From Streptomyces sp. Mut1 (GTDB lineage: Bacteria > Actinomycetota > Actinomycetes > Streptomycetales > Streptomycetaceae), in NCBI RefSeq assembly GCF_030719295.1, contig NZ_CP120997.1:2860001-2924000 (forward strand): a stretch of DNA of 64,000 bases, given 5' to 3'. A model generated the notes under the pieces. That model saw nothing but the letters and a program-made list of their open reading frames with translations, did no database searches and was not told the DNA's origin. Position 1 is the stretch's first letter. The number at the start of each line of letters is the position of its first letter. Positions 54,173 through 63,235 of this stretch are shown here, piece by piece. The translations under genes and the position numbers were made by a program.

Positions 54173-55369
54173 TCAGGCCGCCGGGGCGTCCAGCTGTTCG
54201 ATGGTGGCGTGCGACGGGCCGCGGCGCGTGCGCAGGTCCCGCGCCACGTCCTCGGCGGCGCGCAGCACCCGTACCGCGTTCTGCCAGGTGAGCTTGGCCA
54301 GGTCGGCGGCGGACCAGCCGCGGCCCAGCAGCTCCGCGATCAGGTTCGGGTAGCCGGCGACGCTCTCCAGGCCCTCGGGGAGGAACGCGGTCCCGTCGTA
54401 GTCGCCGCCGATGCCGATGTGGCCGATGCCCGCGACCTCGCGCATGTGGTCGAGGTGGTCGGCGATGGTGGCCACGGTGGCCTTCGGGCGGGGGTTCGCC
54501 GCCTCGAACGCGGCGTGCACCTTCATCGCGCGCTCGGTGGTGTCCAGGTGGTGCAGCCCGTTGGCGCGCAGGTTCTCGTCGGCGGCGTGCGTCCAGGCGA
54601 CGGCCTCCGGCAGGACGAACTTCGGTACGAAGGTGGCCATCGCGATGCCGCCGTTGGCCGGGAGCTGGGCCAGGACGTCGTCGGGGATGTTGCGCGGGTG
54701 GTCGCAGACGGCCCGGGACGAGGAGTGCGAGAACATCACCGGGGCCGTGGAGGTGGCGAGCGCGTCGCGCATGGTCGTCGCCGCGACGTGCGAGAGGTCG
54801 ACCAGCATGCCGGTGCGGTTCATCTCCCGTACGACCTCGTGGCCGAACGGCGAGAGGCCGCCGACACCGGGTTCGTCGGTCGCCGAGTCCGCCCAGGCGA
54901 TGTTGTCGTTGTGGGTGAGCGTCATGTAGCGGACGCCGAGCGCGTACGGACCGCGCAGGGTGCCCAGCGAGTTGTCGATGGAGTGGCCGCCCTCGGCGCC
55001 CATCAGGGAGGCGATCCGGCCCTCGGCGCGGGCCGCCTCCATGTCGTCGGCGGTCAGGGCGCGGCGCAGGTCGGCGGGGTAGCGGTCGAGCAGTTCGGCG
55101 ACGGCGTCGATCTGTTCCAGGGTGGCGCTGACGGCGGCGTCGCCCGCCAGGTCGGACCGTACGTAGACGGACCAGAACTGGGCGCCGACACCCCCGGCGC
55201 GCAGCCGGGGGATGTCGGTGTGCAGGTGGGCCGACTGGTCGCCCGCGATGTCGCGGGCGGCCAGGTCGTAGCCGACCTGTTCGCGCAGCGCCCACGGCAG
55301 GTCGTTGTGGCCGTCGACCACGGGGTGCTCGGCGAGGAGCTGCCGTGCCTGGTCCAGTCGGTCCGTCAT
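54173..55369 (-). CDS. membrane-dipeptidase-type M19 metallopeptidase
   Basis: A 398-residue renal-dipeptidase-like zinc enzyme that cleaves dipeptides (including D-amino-acid C-termini in known members). Metal ligands are in [30 protein letters not shown] and [16 protein letters not shown], with the catalytic-site [10 protein letters not shown]. There is no signal peptide, so it is probably cytoplasmic. ATG 55369 lies 5 bp after the purE stop, giving a purK-purE-dipeptidase operon. Confidence 0.95.
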   Translation of the reverse strand: MTDRLDQARQLLAEHPVVDGHNDLPWALREQVGYDLAARDIAGDQSAHLHTDIPRLRAGGVGAQFWSVYVRSDLAGDAAVSATLEQIDAVAELLDRYPADLRRALTADDMEAARAEGRIASLMGAEGGHSIDNSLGTLRGPYALGVRYMTLTHNDNIAWADSATDEPGVGGLSPFGHEVVREMNRTGMLVDLSHVAATTMRDALATSTAPVMFSHSSSRAVCDHPRNIPDDVLAQLPANGGIAMATFVPKFVLPEAVAWTHAADENLRANGLHHLDTTERAMKVHAAFEAANPRPKATVATIADHLDHMREVAGIGHIGIGGDYDGTAFLPEGLESVAGYPNLIAELLGRGWSAADLAKLTWQNAVRVLRAAEDVARDLRTRRGPSHATIEQLDAPAA

Positions 55370-55374
55370 GGTCC

Positions 55375-55914
55375 CTACTTCCCGAAGCCGAAGGAGTCCG
55401 CGCCCTCGGCCTTGTGGCGCAGCCGCTTGCCCTTCTCGGTCGCCTGGTCGTTCAGCTCGTCCAGGAAGTCCGTCATCCGGCGCTGGAGTCCGGGGTCGGC
55501 CGCGGCGAGGACGCGGACGGCCAGCAGGCCCGCGTTGCGCGCGCCGGCGATGGAGACGGTGGCGACGGGGATACCGGCGGGCATCTGGACGATGGACATG
55601 AGGCTGTCCATGCCGTCGAGGTACTTCAGCGGGACCGGTACGCCGATGACGGGCAGCGGGGTGACCGAGGCGAGCATGCCGGGCAGGTGGGCGGCGCCGC
55701 CCGCGCCCGCGATGATCGCCCTGAGGCCGCGGCCCGCCGCGTTCTCGCCGTACGCGATCATCTCGCGCGGCATGCGGTGCGCGGAGACGACGTCCACCTC
55801 GTACGGGATCTCGAACTCGTCCAGCGCCTTGGCCGCCGCTTCCATGACGGGCCAGTCGGAGTCCGAGCCCATGACGATGCCGACGACGGGTGCGGCGGAG
55901 GCGGGGGATGTCAT
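55375..55914 (-). CDS. purE: N5-carboxyaminoimidazole ribonucleotide mutase
   Basis: Class I PurE, 179 residues, converting N5-CAIR to CAIR in purine biosynthesis. Signature segments are [23 protein letters not shown] (active-site His) and [20 protein letters not shown] 55914 overlaps the purK stop by ATGA. Confidence 0.97.
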   Translation of the reverse strand: MTSPASAAPVVGIVMGSDSDWPVMEAAAKALDEFEIPYEVDVVSAHRMPREMIAYGENAAGRGLRAIIAGAGGAAHLPGMLASVTPLPVIGVPVPLKYLDGMDSLMSIVQMPAGIPVATVSIAGARNAGLLAVRVLAAADPGLQRRMTDFLDELNDQATEKGKRLRHKAEGADSFGFGK

Positions 55915-57050
55915 TCGGTGATCGTTCCTCGCAGGTAGTCGGCCGCGTGCCGGGCGCGCTCCCGCACGTCCGCCAGATCGTCGCCGTAGGTGTTGACGTG
56001 GCCGACCTTGCGGCCGGGCTTCACGTCCTTGCCGTACATGTGGATCTTGAGCTGCGGGTCGCGGGCCATGCAGTGCAGGTAGCCCTGGTACATGTCCGGG
56101 TAGTCGCCGCCCAGGACGTTGCACATGACCGTCCAGCCGGCGCGGGGGCGCGGGTCGCCGAGCGGGAGGTCGAGGACCGCCCGGACGTGGTTGGCGAACT
56201 GCGAGGTGATCGCGCCGTCCTGGGTCCAGTGCCCGGAGTTGTGCGGGCGCATCGCCAGTTCGTTGACCAGGATGTGACCGTCGCGGGTCTCGAACAGCTC
56301 GACCGCGAGGTGGCCGACCACGCCCAGTTCGGCGGCGATCCGCAGCGCCAGCTGCTGGGCCTCGCCCGCCAGCGCCTCGTCGAGGTCGGGGGCGGGGGCG
56401 ATCACCGTGTCGCAGACGCCGTCGACCTGGATGGACTCCACGACCGGGTAGGCGACGGCCTGGCCGTGCGGCGAGCGGACGATGTTGGCGGCCAGCTCCC
56501 GTACGAAGTCGACCTTCTCCTCCGCGAGGACCGGGACACCGGCCCGGAAGGGCTCGGCGGCGTCCGCCTCGGAGCGGACCACCCAGACGCCCTTGCCGTC
56601 GTAGCCGCCGCGCACGGTCTTGAGGATGACCGGGAAACCTCCGGTCTCCCGCGCGAAGGCCGCGGCGTCGGCCGGGTCCTTCACGATGCGGTGGCGGGGG
56701 CAGGGCGCGCCGATCTCGGTGAGCCTCGCGCGCATCACCCCCTTGTCCTGGGCGTGCACCAGGGCGTCGGGGCCGGGGCGCACGGGGATGCCGTCCGCCT
56801 CCAGGGCCCTCAGGTGCTCGGTCGGCACGTGTTCGTGATCGAAGGTGATCACGTCACAGCCGCGCGCGAAGGCCCGCAGCGTCTCCAGGTCGCGATAGTC
56901 GCCGACGACGACTTCGCCCACCACCTGGGCCGCGGAGTCCTGAGCGGTGTCGCTGAGGAGCTTGAACTTGATGCCGAGGGGGATGCCCGCCTCGTGGGTC
57001 ATACGGGCGAGCTGACCGCCACCGACCATGCCGACTACCGGGAACGTCAC
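55911..57050 (-). CDS. purK: 5-(carboxyamino)imidazole ribonucleotide synthase
   Basis: A 379-residue ATP-grasp ligase forming N5-CAIR from AIR, ATP and bicarbonate, working with PurE. It has the N-terminal [18 protein letters not shown], the ATP-grasp loops [18 protein letters not shown], and the metal-site [19 protein letters not shown] 57048-57050 ([12 protein letters not shown]) lacks a well-placed Shine-Dalgarno, so it may be leaderless. Divergent from GtrA. Confidence 0.97.
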   Translation of the reverse strand: MTFPVVGMVGGGQLARMTHEAGIPLGIKFKLLSDTAQDSAAQVVGEVVVGDYRDLETLRAFARGCDVITFDHEHVPTEHLRALEADGIPVRPGPDALVHAQDKGVMRARLTEIGAPCPRHRIVKDPADAAAFARETGGFPVILKTVRGGYDGKGVWVVRSEADAAEPFRAGVPVLAEEKVDFVRELAANIVRSPHGQAVAYPVVESIQVDGVCDTVIAPAPDLDEALAGEAQQLALRIAAELGVVGHLAVELFETRDGHILVNELAMRPHNSGHWTQDGAITSQFANHVRAVLDLPLGDPRPRAGWTVMCNVLGGDYPDMYQGYLHCMARDPQLKIHMYGKDVKPGRKVGHVNTYGDDLADVRERARHAADYLRGTITE

Positions 57051-57207
57051 ACTCCCAGGGTATCCGCACCGCCCGTGGGCGGCCCCGGGCGGGGCCCGGC
57101 CCCGCCATACGCGCGCCGGTACGCACAGGCGTCCGCCGGGTGTCCTGGTTAGCATGGCCGGGTTGACGGAACATGGAGCGGAACCGACGGACGGGCTGAG
57201 CGATCAC

Positions 57208-57744
57208 ATGAGCGAACGAGGCCCGTTGCGGGCCCGGCTGGAACTGCTGGCCCGTGAGGTCGCCAAGTTCGGCGTGGTCGGCGCGGTCGGCCTGGTGGTC
57301 AACATCGCCGTGTCCAACCTGCTGTGGCGCTACACGGACATCCCGACGGTGCGCGCGGGCCTGCTCGCCACGTTCGTCGCCATCCTCTTCAACTACGTGG
57401 GCTTCCGCTACTGGACGTACCGCGACCGCGACAAGTCCGGCCGCACCCGTGAGCTGACGCTGTTCCTGCTGTTCAGCGCGGCGGGCGCGGTCATCGAGAC
57501 CGGTGTGCTGTACGTGGCGACGTACGGGTTCGGCTGGGACACCCCGGTCCAGAGCAACGTCTTCAAGATCGTCGGGATCGGTGTCGCGACGCTGTTCCGC
57601 TTCTGGTCCTACCGGACGTGGGTCTTCAAGGCGCTGCCCGCGCCCACGGAGGCGGTGTCCGACAAAGAGGCCGTGCTGACCGTGCCGGCCCCGGCCGTGC
57701 GGGTGTCCGCCGTACGGGGCGAGGCGGGCCCGGCCCGCCGCTAG
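57208..57744 (+). CDS. GtrA family membrane protein
   Basis: A protein of about 178 residues with four membrane helices typical of GtrA: KFGVVGAVGLVVNIAVSNLL, GLLATFVAILFNYVGFRYW, ELTLFLLFSAAGAVIETGVL, and VFKIVGIGVATLFRFWSYRTWVF. GtrA-like proteins are thought to flip undecaprenyl-phosphate-linked sugars or support such transfer. ATG 57208 (MSERGPLRARL) is preferred; in-frame ATG 57154 would add 18 residues, and neither has a strong Shine-Dalgarno. Position beside purK matches other actinobacteria. Confidence 0.9.
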   Translation: MSERGPLRARLELLAREVAKFGVVGAVGLVVNIAVSNLLWRYTDIPTVRAGLLATFVAILFNYVGFRYWTYRDRDKSGRTRELTLFLLFSAAGAVIETGVLYVATYGFGWDTPVQSNVFKIVGIGVATLFRFWSYRTWVFKALPAPTEAVSDKEAVLTVPAPAVRVSAVRGEAGPARR

Positions 57745-57774
57745 GCGCGGGGCGTCCGGACGGGCTCGCCCCAC

Positions 57775-59040
57775 TCACCGCACCGGGCGTTCCGGTTCCT
57801 TCCGGTTCAGGGCCACCCGGCTGAGGAACAGGGCGAAGACCGGTGGCTGCTGCTGGAGCAGTTCCAGACGGCCGCCGTCCGCCTCCGCGAGGTCGCGGGC
57901 GACCGCGAGGCCGATGCCCGTGGAGTTGCGGCCGCTGATGGTCCGCTCGAAGATCCGCGCGCCCAGGTCGGCGGAGACCCCGGGGCCCTCGTCCGTCACC
58001 TCGATCACCGCCTGGTTGCCGGTGACCCTGGTGCGCAGGGCGACCGTGCCGCCGCCGTGCATGAGTGAGTTCTCGATCAGCGCGGCCAGCACCTGGGCGA
58101 CCGCGCCGGGGGTGCCGACGGCACTGAGCCCCTGCTTGCCGGAGCAGACGATGGCGCGGCCCTCGCCCCGGTAGGCGGGGCGCCACTCCTCGATCTGCTG
58201 CTTGACGACCTCGTCCAGGTCGAAGGCCACCGCGGAGCCCGTCCGGGGGTCCCGGGCGTTGGTCAGCAGCCGCTCCACCACGTCCGTGAGCCGCTCGACC
58301 TGGGTGAGGGCGATGTGCGCCTCCTCCTTCACGGTCTCCGGGTCGTCGGTGAGGGAGATCTCCTCGATCCGCATGGACAGGGCCGTGAGCGGCGTGCGGA
58401 GCTGGTGCGAGGCGTCGGCGGCGAGCCGGCGTTCCGCGGTGAGCATCCGGGCGATCCGTTCGGCGGAGGCGTCCAGCACGTCCGCGACACGGTCCAGCTC
58501 GGGCACCCCGTACCGCCGGTGGCGGGGGCGGGGGTCGCCGGAGCCCAGGCGCTCGGCGGTCTCGGCGAGGTCGGTGAGCGGCGAGGCCAGCTTGTCGGCC
58601 TGGCGCACGGCGAGCAGGACGGCCGAGACGATGGCGAGCAGCGCCACCGCACCGATGATCATCAGGGTCCGGCCGACCTCGCGGGTGACGGCGGAGCGGG
58701 ACTCCTCGATGGTGACCTTCTCGCCGTGCTCGCCCGTCTCCGTCGCGGTGATCACACTGCCGCTGGGGCGGTCACCGACCTCGACGGGAGCGCGGCCGGG
58801 AAGTTTCACCAGGGCGTACCGGTTGTCGTCGATCTGCTCGTCCAGCACCTCGGCGTTGATCCGCTCGGCGCTCACGAGCCGGCTCTCGATGACGCTGATC
58901 AGCCGCAGCGCCTCGGAGTCGACGCTCTCCTGGGCGCTGCTGCTGATGGTGCGGGTCTCGACGAGGACGAGGGAGACGCCGAAGACGGCGATCACCACGA
59001 GCACGACGGCGAGGGTGGAGTTGATCAGTCGTCGGCGCAT
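57775..59040 (-). CDS. two-component sensor histidine kinase
   Basis: A 421-residue membrane sensor kinase. Two helices (about 8-28 and 125-146) flank an extracellular sensor of about 95 residues. HAMP-like segment, DHp motif ADASHQLRTPLTALSMRI (phospho-His), then the ATPase boxes IENSLMHGGG, VTDEGPGVS and GRNSTGIGLAVARDLAE. ATG 59038-59040. It follows its response regulator by 82 bp. Signal unknown. Confidence 0.95.
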   Translation of the reverse strand: MRRRLINSTLAVVLVVIAVFGVSLVLVETRTISSSAQESVDSEALRLISVIESRLVSAERINAEVLDEQIDDNRYALVKLPGRAPVEVGDRPSGSVITATETGEHGEKVTIEESRSAVTREVGRTLMIIGAVALLAIVSAVLLAVRQADKLASPLTDLAETAERLGSGDPRPRHRRYGVPELDRVADVLDASAERIARMLTAERRLAADASHQLRTPLTALSMRIEEISLTDDPETVKEEAHIALTQVERLTDVVERLLTNARDPRTGSAVAFDLDEVVKQQIEEWRPAYRGEGRAIVCSGKQGLSAVGTPGAVAQVLAALIENSLMHGGGTVALRTRVTGNQAVIEVTDEGPGVSADLGARIFERTISGRNSTGIGLAVARDLAEADGGRLELLQQQPPVFALFLSRVALNRKEPERPVR

Positions 59041-59122
59041 GCCTGCTTCTGTACGTCAGCTCGTGCGGATGGCGTGGAGCGCGGTCACCCCGGCGCAGGG
59101 CGGTCCCCCGGTGGGAGGGGCC

Positions 59123-59800
59123 TCAGCTCTTCTCGAAGCGGAAGCCGACGCCCCGGACCGTGGCGATGTAGCGCGGGTTGGCGGCGTCGTCGCCGAGCTT
59201 CTTGCGGAGCCAGGAGATGTGCATGTCGAGGGTCTTGGTCGACGACCACCACGTGGTGTCCCAGACCTCGCGCATGAGCTGGTCGCGGGTGACGACCCGG
59301 CCCGCGTCGCGCACGAGGACCCGGAGCAGGTCGAACTCCTTGGCGGTGAGCTGGAGTTCCTCGTCGCCCATCCAGGCGCGGTGCGACTCGACGTCGATGC
59401 GGACGCCGTGGGTGGCCGGCTGGGGGACGGGCTCGGTGGCGCCGCGCCGCAGCAGCGCCCGGACCCGGGCGAGCAGTTCGGCGAGGCGGAAGGGCTTGGT
59501 GACGTAGTCGTCGGCGCCCGCGTCGAGCCCGACGACGGTGTCCACCTCGTCGGCGCGGGCGGTCAGCACCAGGACCGGCACGGTGTGGCCCTCGGCACGC
59601 AGCCTGCGGGCGACTTCGAGGCCGTCCATCCCGGGCAGCCCCAGGTCGAGCACGACCAGGTCGATGCCGCCCTGGAGGCCGGCGTCGAGAGCGGTCGGGC
59701 CGTCTTCCCGCACCTCGACCTCGTAACCCTCCCGCCGCAGGGCGCGGGCCAGCGGTTCCGAGATGGATGCGTCGTCCTCGGCGAGCAGTACACGGGTCAT
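59123..59800 (-). CDS. OmpR/PhoB-family response regulator
   Basis: A 225-residue regulator. The receiver domain (about 1-115) has LLAEDDASISEPLARAL, the phospho-Asp in DLVVLDLGLPGMDG, and the conserved Lys in YVTKPFRLAEL. The winged-helix DNA-binding domain (about 130-225) has LTAKEFDLLRVLVRDAG and ISWLRKKLGDDAANPRYI. ATG 59798-59800 (MTRVLLAEDD). Pairs with the kinase downstream. Confidence 0.96.
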   Translation of the reverse strand: MTRVLLAEDDASISEPLARALRREGYEVEVREDGPTALDAGLQGGIDLVVLDLGLPGMDGLEVARRLRAEGHTVPVLVLTARADEVDTVVGLDAGADDYVTKPFRLAELLARVRALLRRGATEPVPQPATHGVRIDVESHRAWMGDEELQLTAKEFDLLRVLVRDAGRVVTRDQLMREVWDTTWWSSTKTLDMHISWLRKKLGDDAANPRYIATVRGVGFRFEKS

Positions 59801-59962
59801 GCACTGATGGTAGTCCGCGCGGCGGACGGGAAGGGCTGCGATCGAGAAGCCCTGCGGGTCTGCGCCCCGGTACCGAGGACACCTTCGAATATGGGAGTGT
59901 GGTTGCACCTGGACCTGTGATCCATCTCTCAAGTCCTTCCATATCGGTCTCTGTCGTGGCGT

Positions 59963-60032
59963 ATGGTGTCTCGACGCCTATTGCACTACTCAAGGACCTT
60001 TGGGCAGCCCTGAGCGCCAAGGGTCCCTTTTG
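59963..60032 (+). promoter_or_regulatory. possible leader peptide and terminator-attenuator before the peptide transporter
   Basis: ATG 59963 opens a 16-codon ORF (MVSRRLLHYSRTFGQP) ending at TGA 60011-60013, inside the loop of a 10-bp stem. The stem arms are GGACCTTTGG (59994-60003) and CCAAGGGTCC (60017-60026), with one G-U pair, followed by CTTTT. No plus-strand gene precedes it, so the terminator must end a short RNA or act as an attenuator. The promoter is not clear and the ORF may not be translated. Confidence 0.45.
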
Positions 60033-60222
60033 TGTGCGGGGCCGGTACCCGCCGGCCCGGAATTCTCAGTGAATGACCTGTGGGCCGGGCCCGGACGCCG
60101 ATGAGGGCGTTCCGGGTGTGGATCCCGTCGCGGTGGGCGTACCCGCGTCGGTGCCGGCCTCCCCCCACCGGGCGCGTACCGCCTCACCGAGGCGTCGCGT
60201 CCCGAGCACACAAGGATCGATC

Positions 60223-61719
60223 ATGGCGTCCAGCCTGACGAAGGACCCGTCGAGCGCCGCTGGTGGTGAGAAGACCTTCTTCGGCCACCCCCGGGGCCTG
60301 GCCACGCTCTTCATGACCGAGATGTGGGAGCGCTACAGCTTCTACGGCATGAAGGCGCTGCTCCCGCTGTACCTGATCGCGCCCGGCGGCATGCACATGA
60401 ACGCCACCACGGCCACGACGATCTACTCCGCCTACATGGCGATGGTCTACCTGCTCGCCATGCCGGGCGGCTGGATGGCCGACCGCTTCTGGGGGCCGCG
60501 CAAGACGGTCGCCATCGGCGGCGCCGTCGTCATCCTCGGCCACATCACGCTCGCGGTGCCCAACTCGGCGACCTTCTTCACCGGTCTCGCCCTCGTCGCT
60601 CTCGGCTCGGGGCTGCTGAAGGCCAACATCTCCACGATGGTCGGCCACCTCTACAAGGGACCGGAGGACCCGCGCCGGGACGGTGGCTTCACGCTCTTCT
60701 ACATCGGCATCAACGTGGGTGCCTTCCTCGCCCCACTGTCGATCGGCACCGTCGGCGAGAACGTCAACTGGCACTTCGGCTTCGCGCTGGCCGCGGTCGG
60801 CATGGCCCTGGGCCTCGCCCAGTTCATGCTCGGCACCCGCCACCTGAGCCCGGAGAGCGACGTCGTCGCCACCCCGGCGACGGAGCAGGAGAAGAGCTCC
60901 GCCCTGCGCAAGGGTCTGATCTGGCTGATCGTCGCGGCCGTCTTCTACGGCCTGCTCGGTATCACCGGCAACTTCGTCGACTGGGGCGTGCTGCCGATCA
61001 CCCTCGCCGGGCTGGTCATTCCGGTCGCCGTCCTGGTCCGCATGAAGCGCGACAAGGAGCTGACGAGCACCGAGCAGTCCAAGCTGTCGGGCTACATCTG
61101 GTTCTTCGTGGTCGCCGCCGTCTTCTGGATGATCTACGACCAGAACGGCTCGACCCTGTCGATCTTCGGCGAGCACTCGACCACGAACACCCTGCTCGGG
61201 TTCCACTTCCCGACGTCCTGGTACCAGTCGCTGAACCCGATCTTCGTCATGGCGATGGCCCCCGTGCTCGCCTCGGCGTGGCTGTGGCTGAACAAGCGCG
61301 GCAAGGAGCCGAGCACCGCCGTCAAGTTCGCCTCCAGCCTGGTGCTGATCGGCGTCTCCTTCGCCGTCTTCCTGATCCCGCTGCTCGACACCGCCGCCAA
61401 CGGCGGCAAGGTCAGCCCGATGTGGCTGGTGGCGATCTACTTCATCCAGACGGTCGCCGAACTCTGCCTCTCCCCGGTCGGCCTGTCGGTCACCACGAAG
61501 ATGGCCCCGGCGAAGTACAGCTCCCAGATGATGGGTGTCTGGTTCCTCGCCGTCACCGCGGGCGACTCCGTGACCGGCCTGCTCACCTCCAAGCAGATCG
61601 GCGTCAACCTCGACAACACCGGGGCGGTCGCCTTCGAGGTGATCCTCGCCGTCATCGCGGGTGTCGGCATCTGGATGTACCGCAGGAAGGTCTCCCAGCA
61701 CATGGGCGACGTGCACTGA
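60223..61719 (+). CDS. POT/PTR2-family proton-dependent peptide transporter
   Basis: A 498-residue MFS transporter of the proton-coupled oligopeptide (POT) family with about 14 helices. The ExxERxxYYG-type motif is in MTEMWERYSFYGMKALLPLY; the PTR2 signature is FTLFYIGINVGAFLAPL. The late-helix residues are in AELCLSPVGLSVTTKMAP. It should import di- and tripeptides. ATG 60223 has AAGGA 7 nt upstream. The leader before it carries a terminator-like hairpin (59994-60026). Confidence 0.95.
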   Translation: MASSLTKDPSSAAGGEKTFFGHPRGLATLFMTEMWERYSFYGMKALLPLYLIAPGGMHMNATTATTIYSAYMAMVYLLAMPGGWMADRFWGPRKTVAIGGAVVILGHITLAVPNSATFFTGLALVALGSGLLKANISTMVGHLYKGPEDPRRDGGFTLFYIGINVGAFLAPLSIGTVGENVNWHFGFALAAVGMALGLAQFMLGTRHLSPESDVVATPATEQEKSSALRKGLIWLIVAAVFYGLLGITGNFVDWGVLPITLAGLVIPVAVLVRMKRDKELTSTEQSKLSGYIWFFVVAAVFWMIYDQNGSTLSIFGEHSTTNTLLGFHFPTSWYQSLNPIFVMAMAPVLASAWLWLNKRGKEPSTAVKFASSLVLIGVSFAVFLIPLLDTAANGGKVSPMWLVAIYFIQTVAELCLSPVGLSVTTKMAPAKYSSQMMGVWFLAVTAGDSVTGLLTSKQIGVNLDNTGAVAFEVILAVIAGVGIWMYRRKVSQHMGDVH

Positions 61720-61756
61720 CCGCGCAGCCGCACGGGCACGCGTAGCCGCACGGCAG

Positions 61757-61790
61757 GGGCCGCCGCACCGTTTCCACGGTGCGGCGGCCC
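61757..61790. terminator. bidirectional terminator
   Basis: GGGCCGCCGCACCGT and ACGGTGCGGCGGCCC form a perfect 15-bp stem with loop TTCC, followed by TTT on the plus strand, between convergent genes. Confidence 0.9.
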
Positions 61791-61816
61791 TTTCGCGTGG
61801 TCCGTACGGGTCCGGC

Positions 61817-63235
61817 TCAGCGTCCGGCGCGCAGCCGCCGCCACGGGGTGAACGTGAACACCGCGCCGCCCAGCAGGATCGCCGTGCCGGCGACCAGGCC
61901 GAGCGCGCGCAGAGTGCCGTGGTCGTCGGCCCCGGTGTCCGCGAGCCCGCCGCCCGACGCGGTGCCGCCGGCCGCCGCCGCGCCGCCCGAACCGGTGGAG
62001 CCGCCGCCGGACGCGCCGGAGGCGCCGCCCTCCTGGGCGGTGGTGTCGAGGGTGAGCGAGGCCTTCGGCGTGCCCGTGACCGTGCACGGGATGTTGATCT
62101 TCGCGCCGCCGAGCGTGACATCGATGGTCAGGGTGCCGGGGGTGAGCGTGGACGAGCCGGTGGCGCCGGGCTTGTACGTGCCCGTCATGTCCGGCAGGTC
62201 GACCGGCTTGCCCGTCTCCAGGGGCTCGGCGTTACCCGGCCCCGTGACGGTCACGGAGCCCTTGTCGTCGCCGCCGACGACGATCTCCATGGACGGCTTG
62301 AGCGCCCCGGCGGGCAGGGCGGCCGGGCTGTCCATCACACCCTTGGCCGTCTTGACCGTCAGCCCGTAGCTGCCGCCGTTCTTCTTGGCGTTGACCGTCA
62401 CCTTGGAGGCGATGGAGGCGGGCCCCGGCGACTTGCAGGCGAAGTCGACGGCGACCTCCTTGCCGGGGAAGTCGGTGGTGCCGCCACTGCCGCCGGTCGT
62501 CGAGCCCCCGGAGGACGTACCCCCGGTGGTCGTGCCCCCGGCGGTCGTGCCGGCGCTGTCACCGCCCGAGGCCGCGTCACCGCCCGTCGTGCCGCCGGCC
62601 GTGGTCGTCCCCCCTGCCGTCGTCCCTCCGTTCGTCGTGTCGCCGCCCGTGTCGCCGCCCGTGGTGCCACCCGTGGTTCCGCCTGTGCCGCCGTCCGTGA
62701 CCTTGATCGTCGCGCCCGGCTGGACCGTCTCCTCGGGAGCGCACTTGGTGTCGGTGGAGATCGGCTTGGAGACGTTGATGGCGTACGCGTCCGGTGTCAG
62801 CGTCAGCTCACCCGCCTTCTCCAGCTTCAGCGAGCCCTTCATGTCCGGAAGGATCATCGGACTGCCCTTGGGGATGGCCGGGTTCTGCCGGGGCCCCTCC
62901 AGCTTCAGATCCCCGGTGGCGGCCCCGCCCAGCTTGATGGTGCCGGCCGGTTTGACGGTGTCCTTGTCGAGATCGAGGATGTCGGGGTTGGCGGACGCGG
63001 CCTGGACCGTCTTCCACACGACCTCGACGGTGTCCCCGACCTCGGCCTCGGCGGGCGCGGTCAACTGGACCCGCGTGGTGCCGTGTACGGCCGGCAGTCC
63101 GGAGATGGCCGGGGGTATGCACTCCGTCTTGTACGAGATGTCGGCGGCCTGGGCCGGGCTCGCGGCCAGCAGCATGCCCGCCCCGCCGATCATCATCGCG
63201 ACTCCCGCCGCGACCGTCCTGCGTTGCGTACTCAC
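61817..63235 (-). CDS. LAXTG-anchored cell-wall surface protein
   Basis: A 472-residue exported protein. Signal peptide about 1-30 (TVAAGVAMMIGGAGMLLAAS, cut after Ala-Gln-Ala). Two related beta-rich domains (about 31-160 and 250-410) flank a Gly/Thr-rich linker of about 80 residues with repeated GGTTGG. The C-terminal sorting signal is LADTGADDH, then a hydrophobic helix (LGLVAGTAILLGGAVFTF) and a basic tail. LAXTG is the class E sortase motif. GTG 63233-63235 overlaps the upstream gene stop (GTGA). Confidence 0.9.
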   Translation of the reverse strand: MSTQRRTVAAGVAMMIGGAGMLLAASPAQAADISYKTECIPPAISGLPAVHGTTRVQLTAPAEAEVGDTVEVVWKTVQAASANPDILDLDKDTVKPAGTIKLGGAATGDLKLEGPRQNPAIPKGSPMILPDMKGSLKLEKAGELTLTPDAYAINVSKPISTDTKCAPEETVQPGATIKVTDGGTGGTTGGTTGGDTGGDTTNGGTTAGGTTTAGGTTGGDAASGGDSAGTTAGGTTTGGTSSGGSTTGGSGGTTDFPGKEVAVDFACKSPGPASIASKVTVNAKKNGGSYGLTVKTAKGVMDSPAALPAGALKPSMEIVVGGDDKGSVTVTGPGNAEPLETGKPVDLPDMTGTYKPGATGSSTLTPGTLTIDVTLGGAKINIPCTVTGTPKASLTLDTTAQEGGASGASGGGSTGSGGAAAAGGTASGGGLADTGADDHGTLRALGLVAGTAILLGGAVFTFTPWRRLRAGR

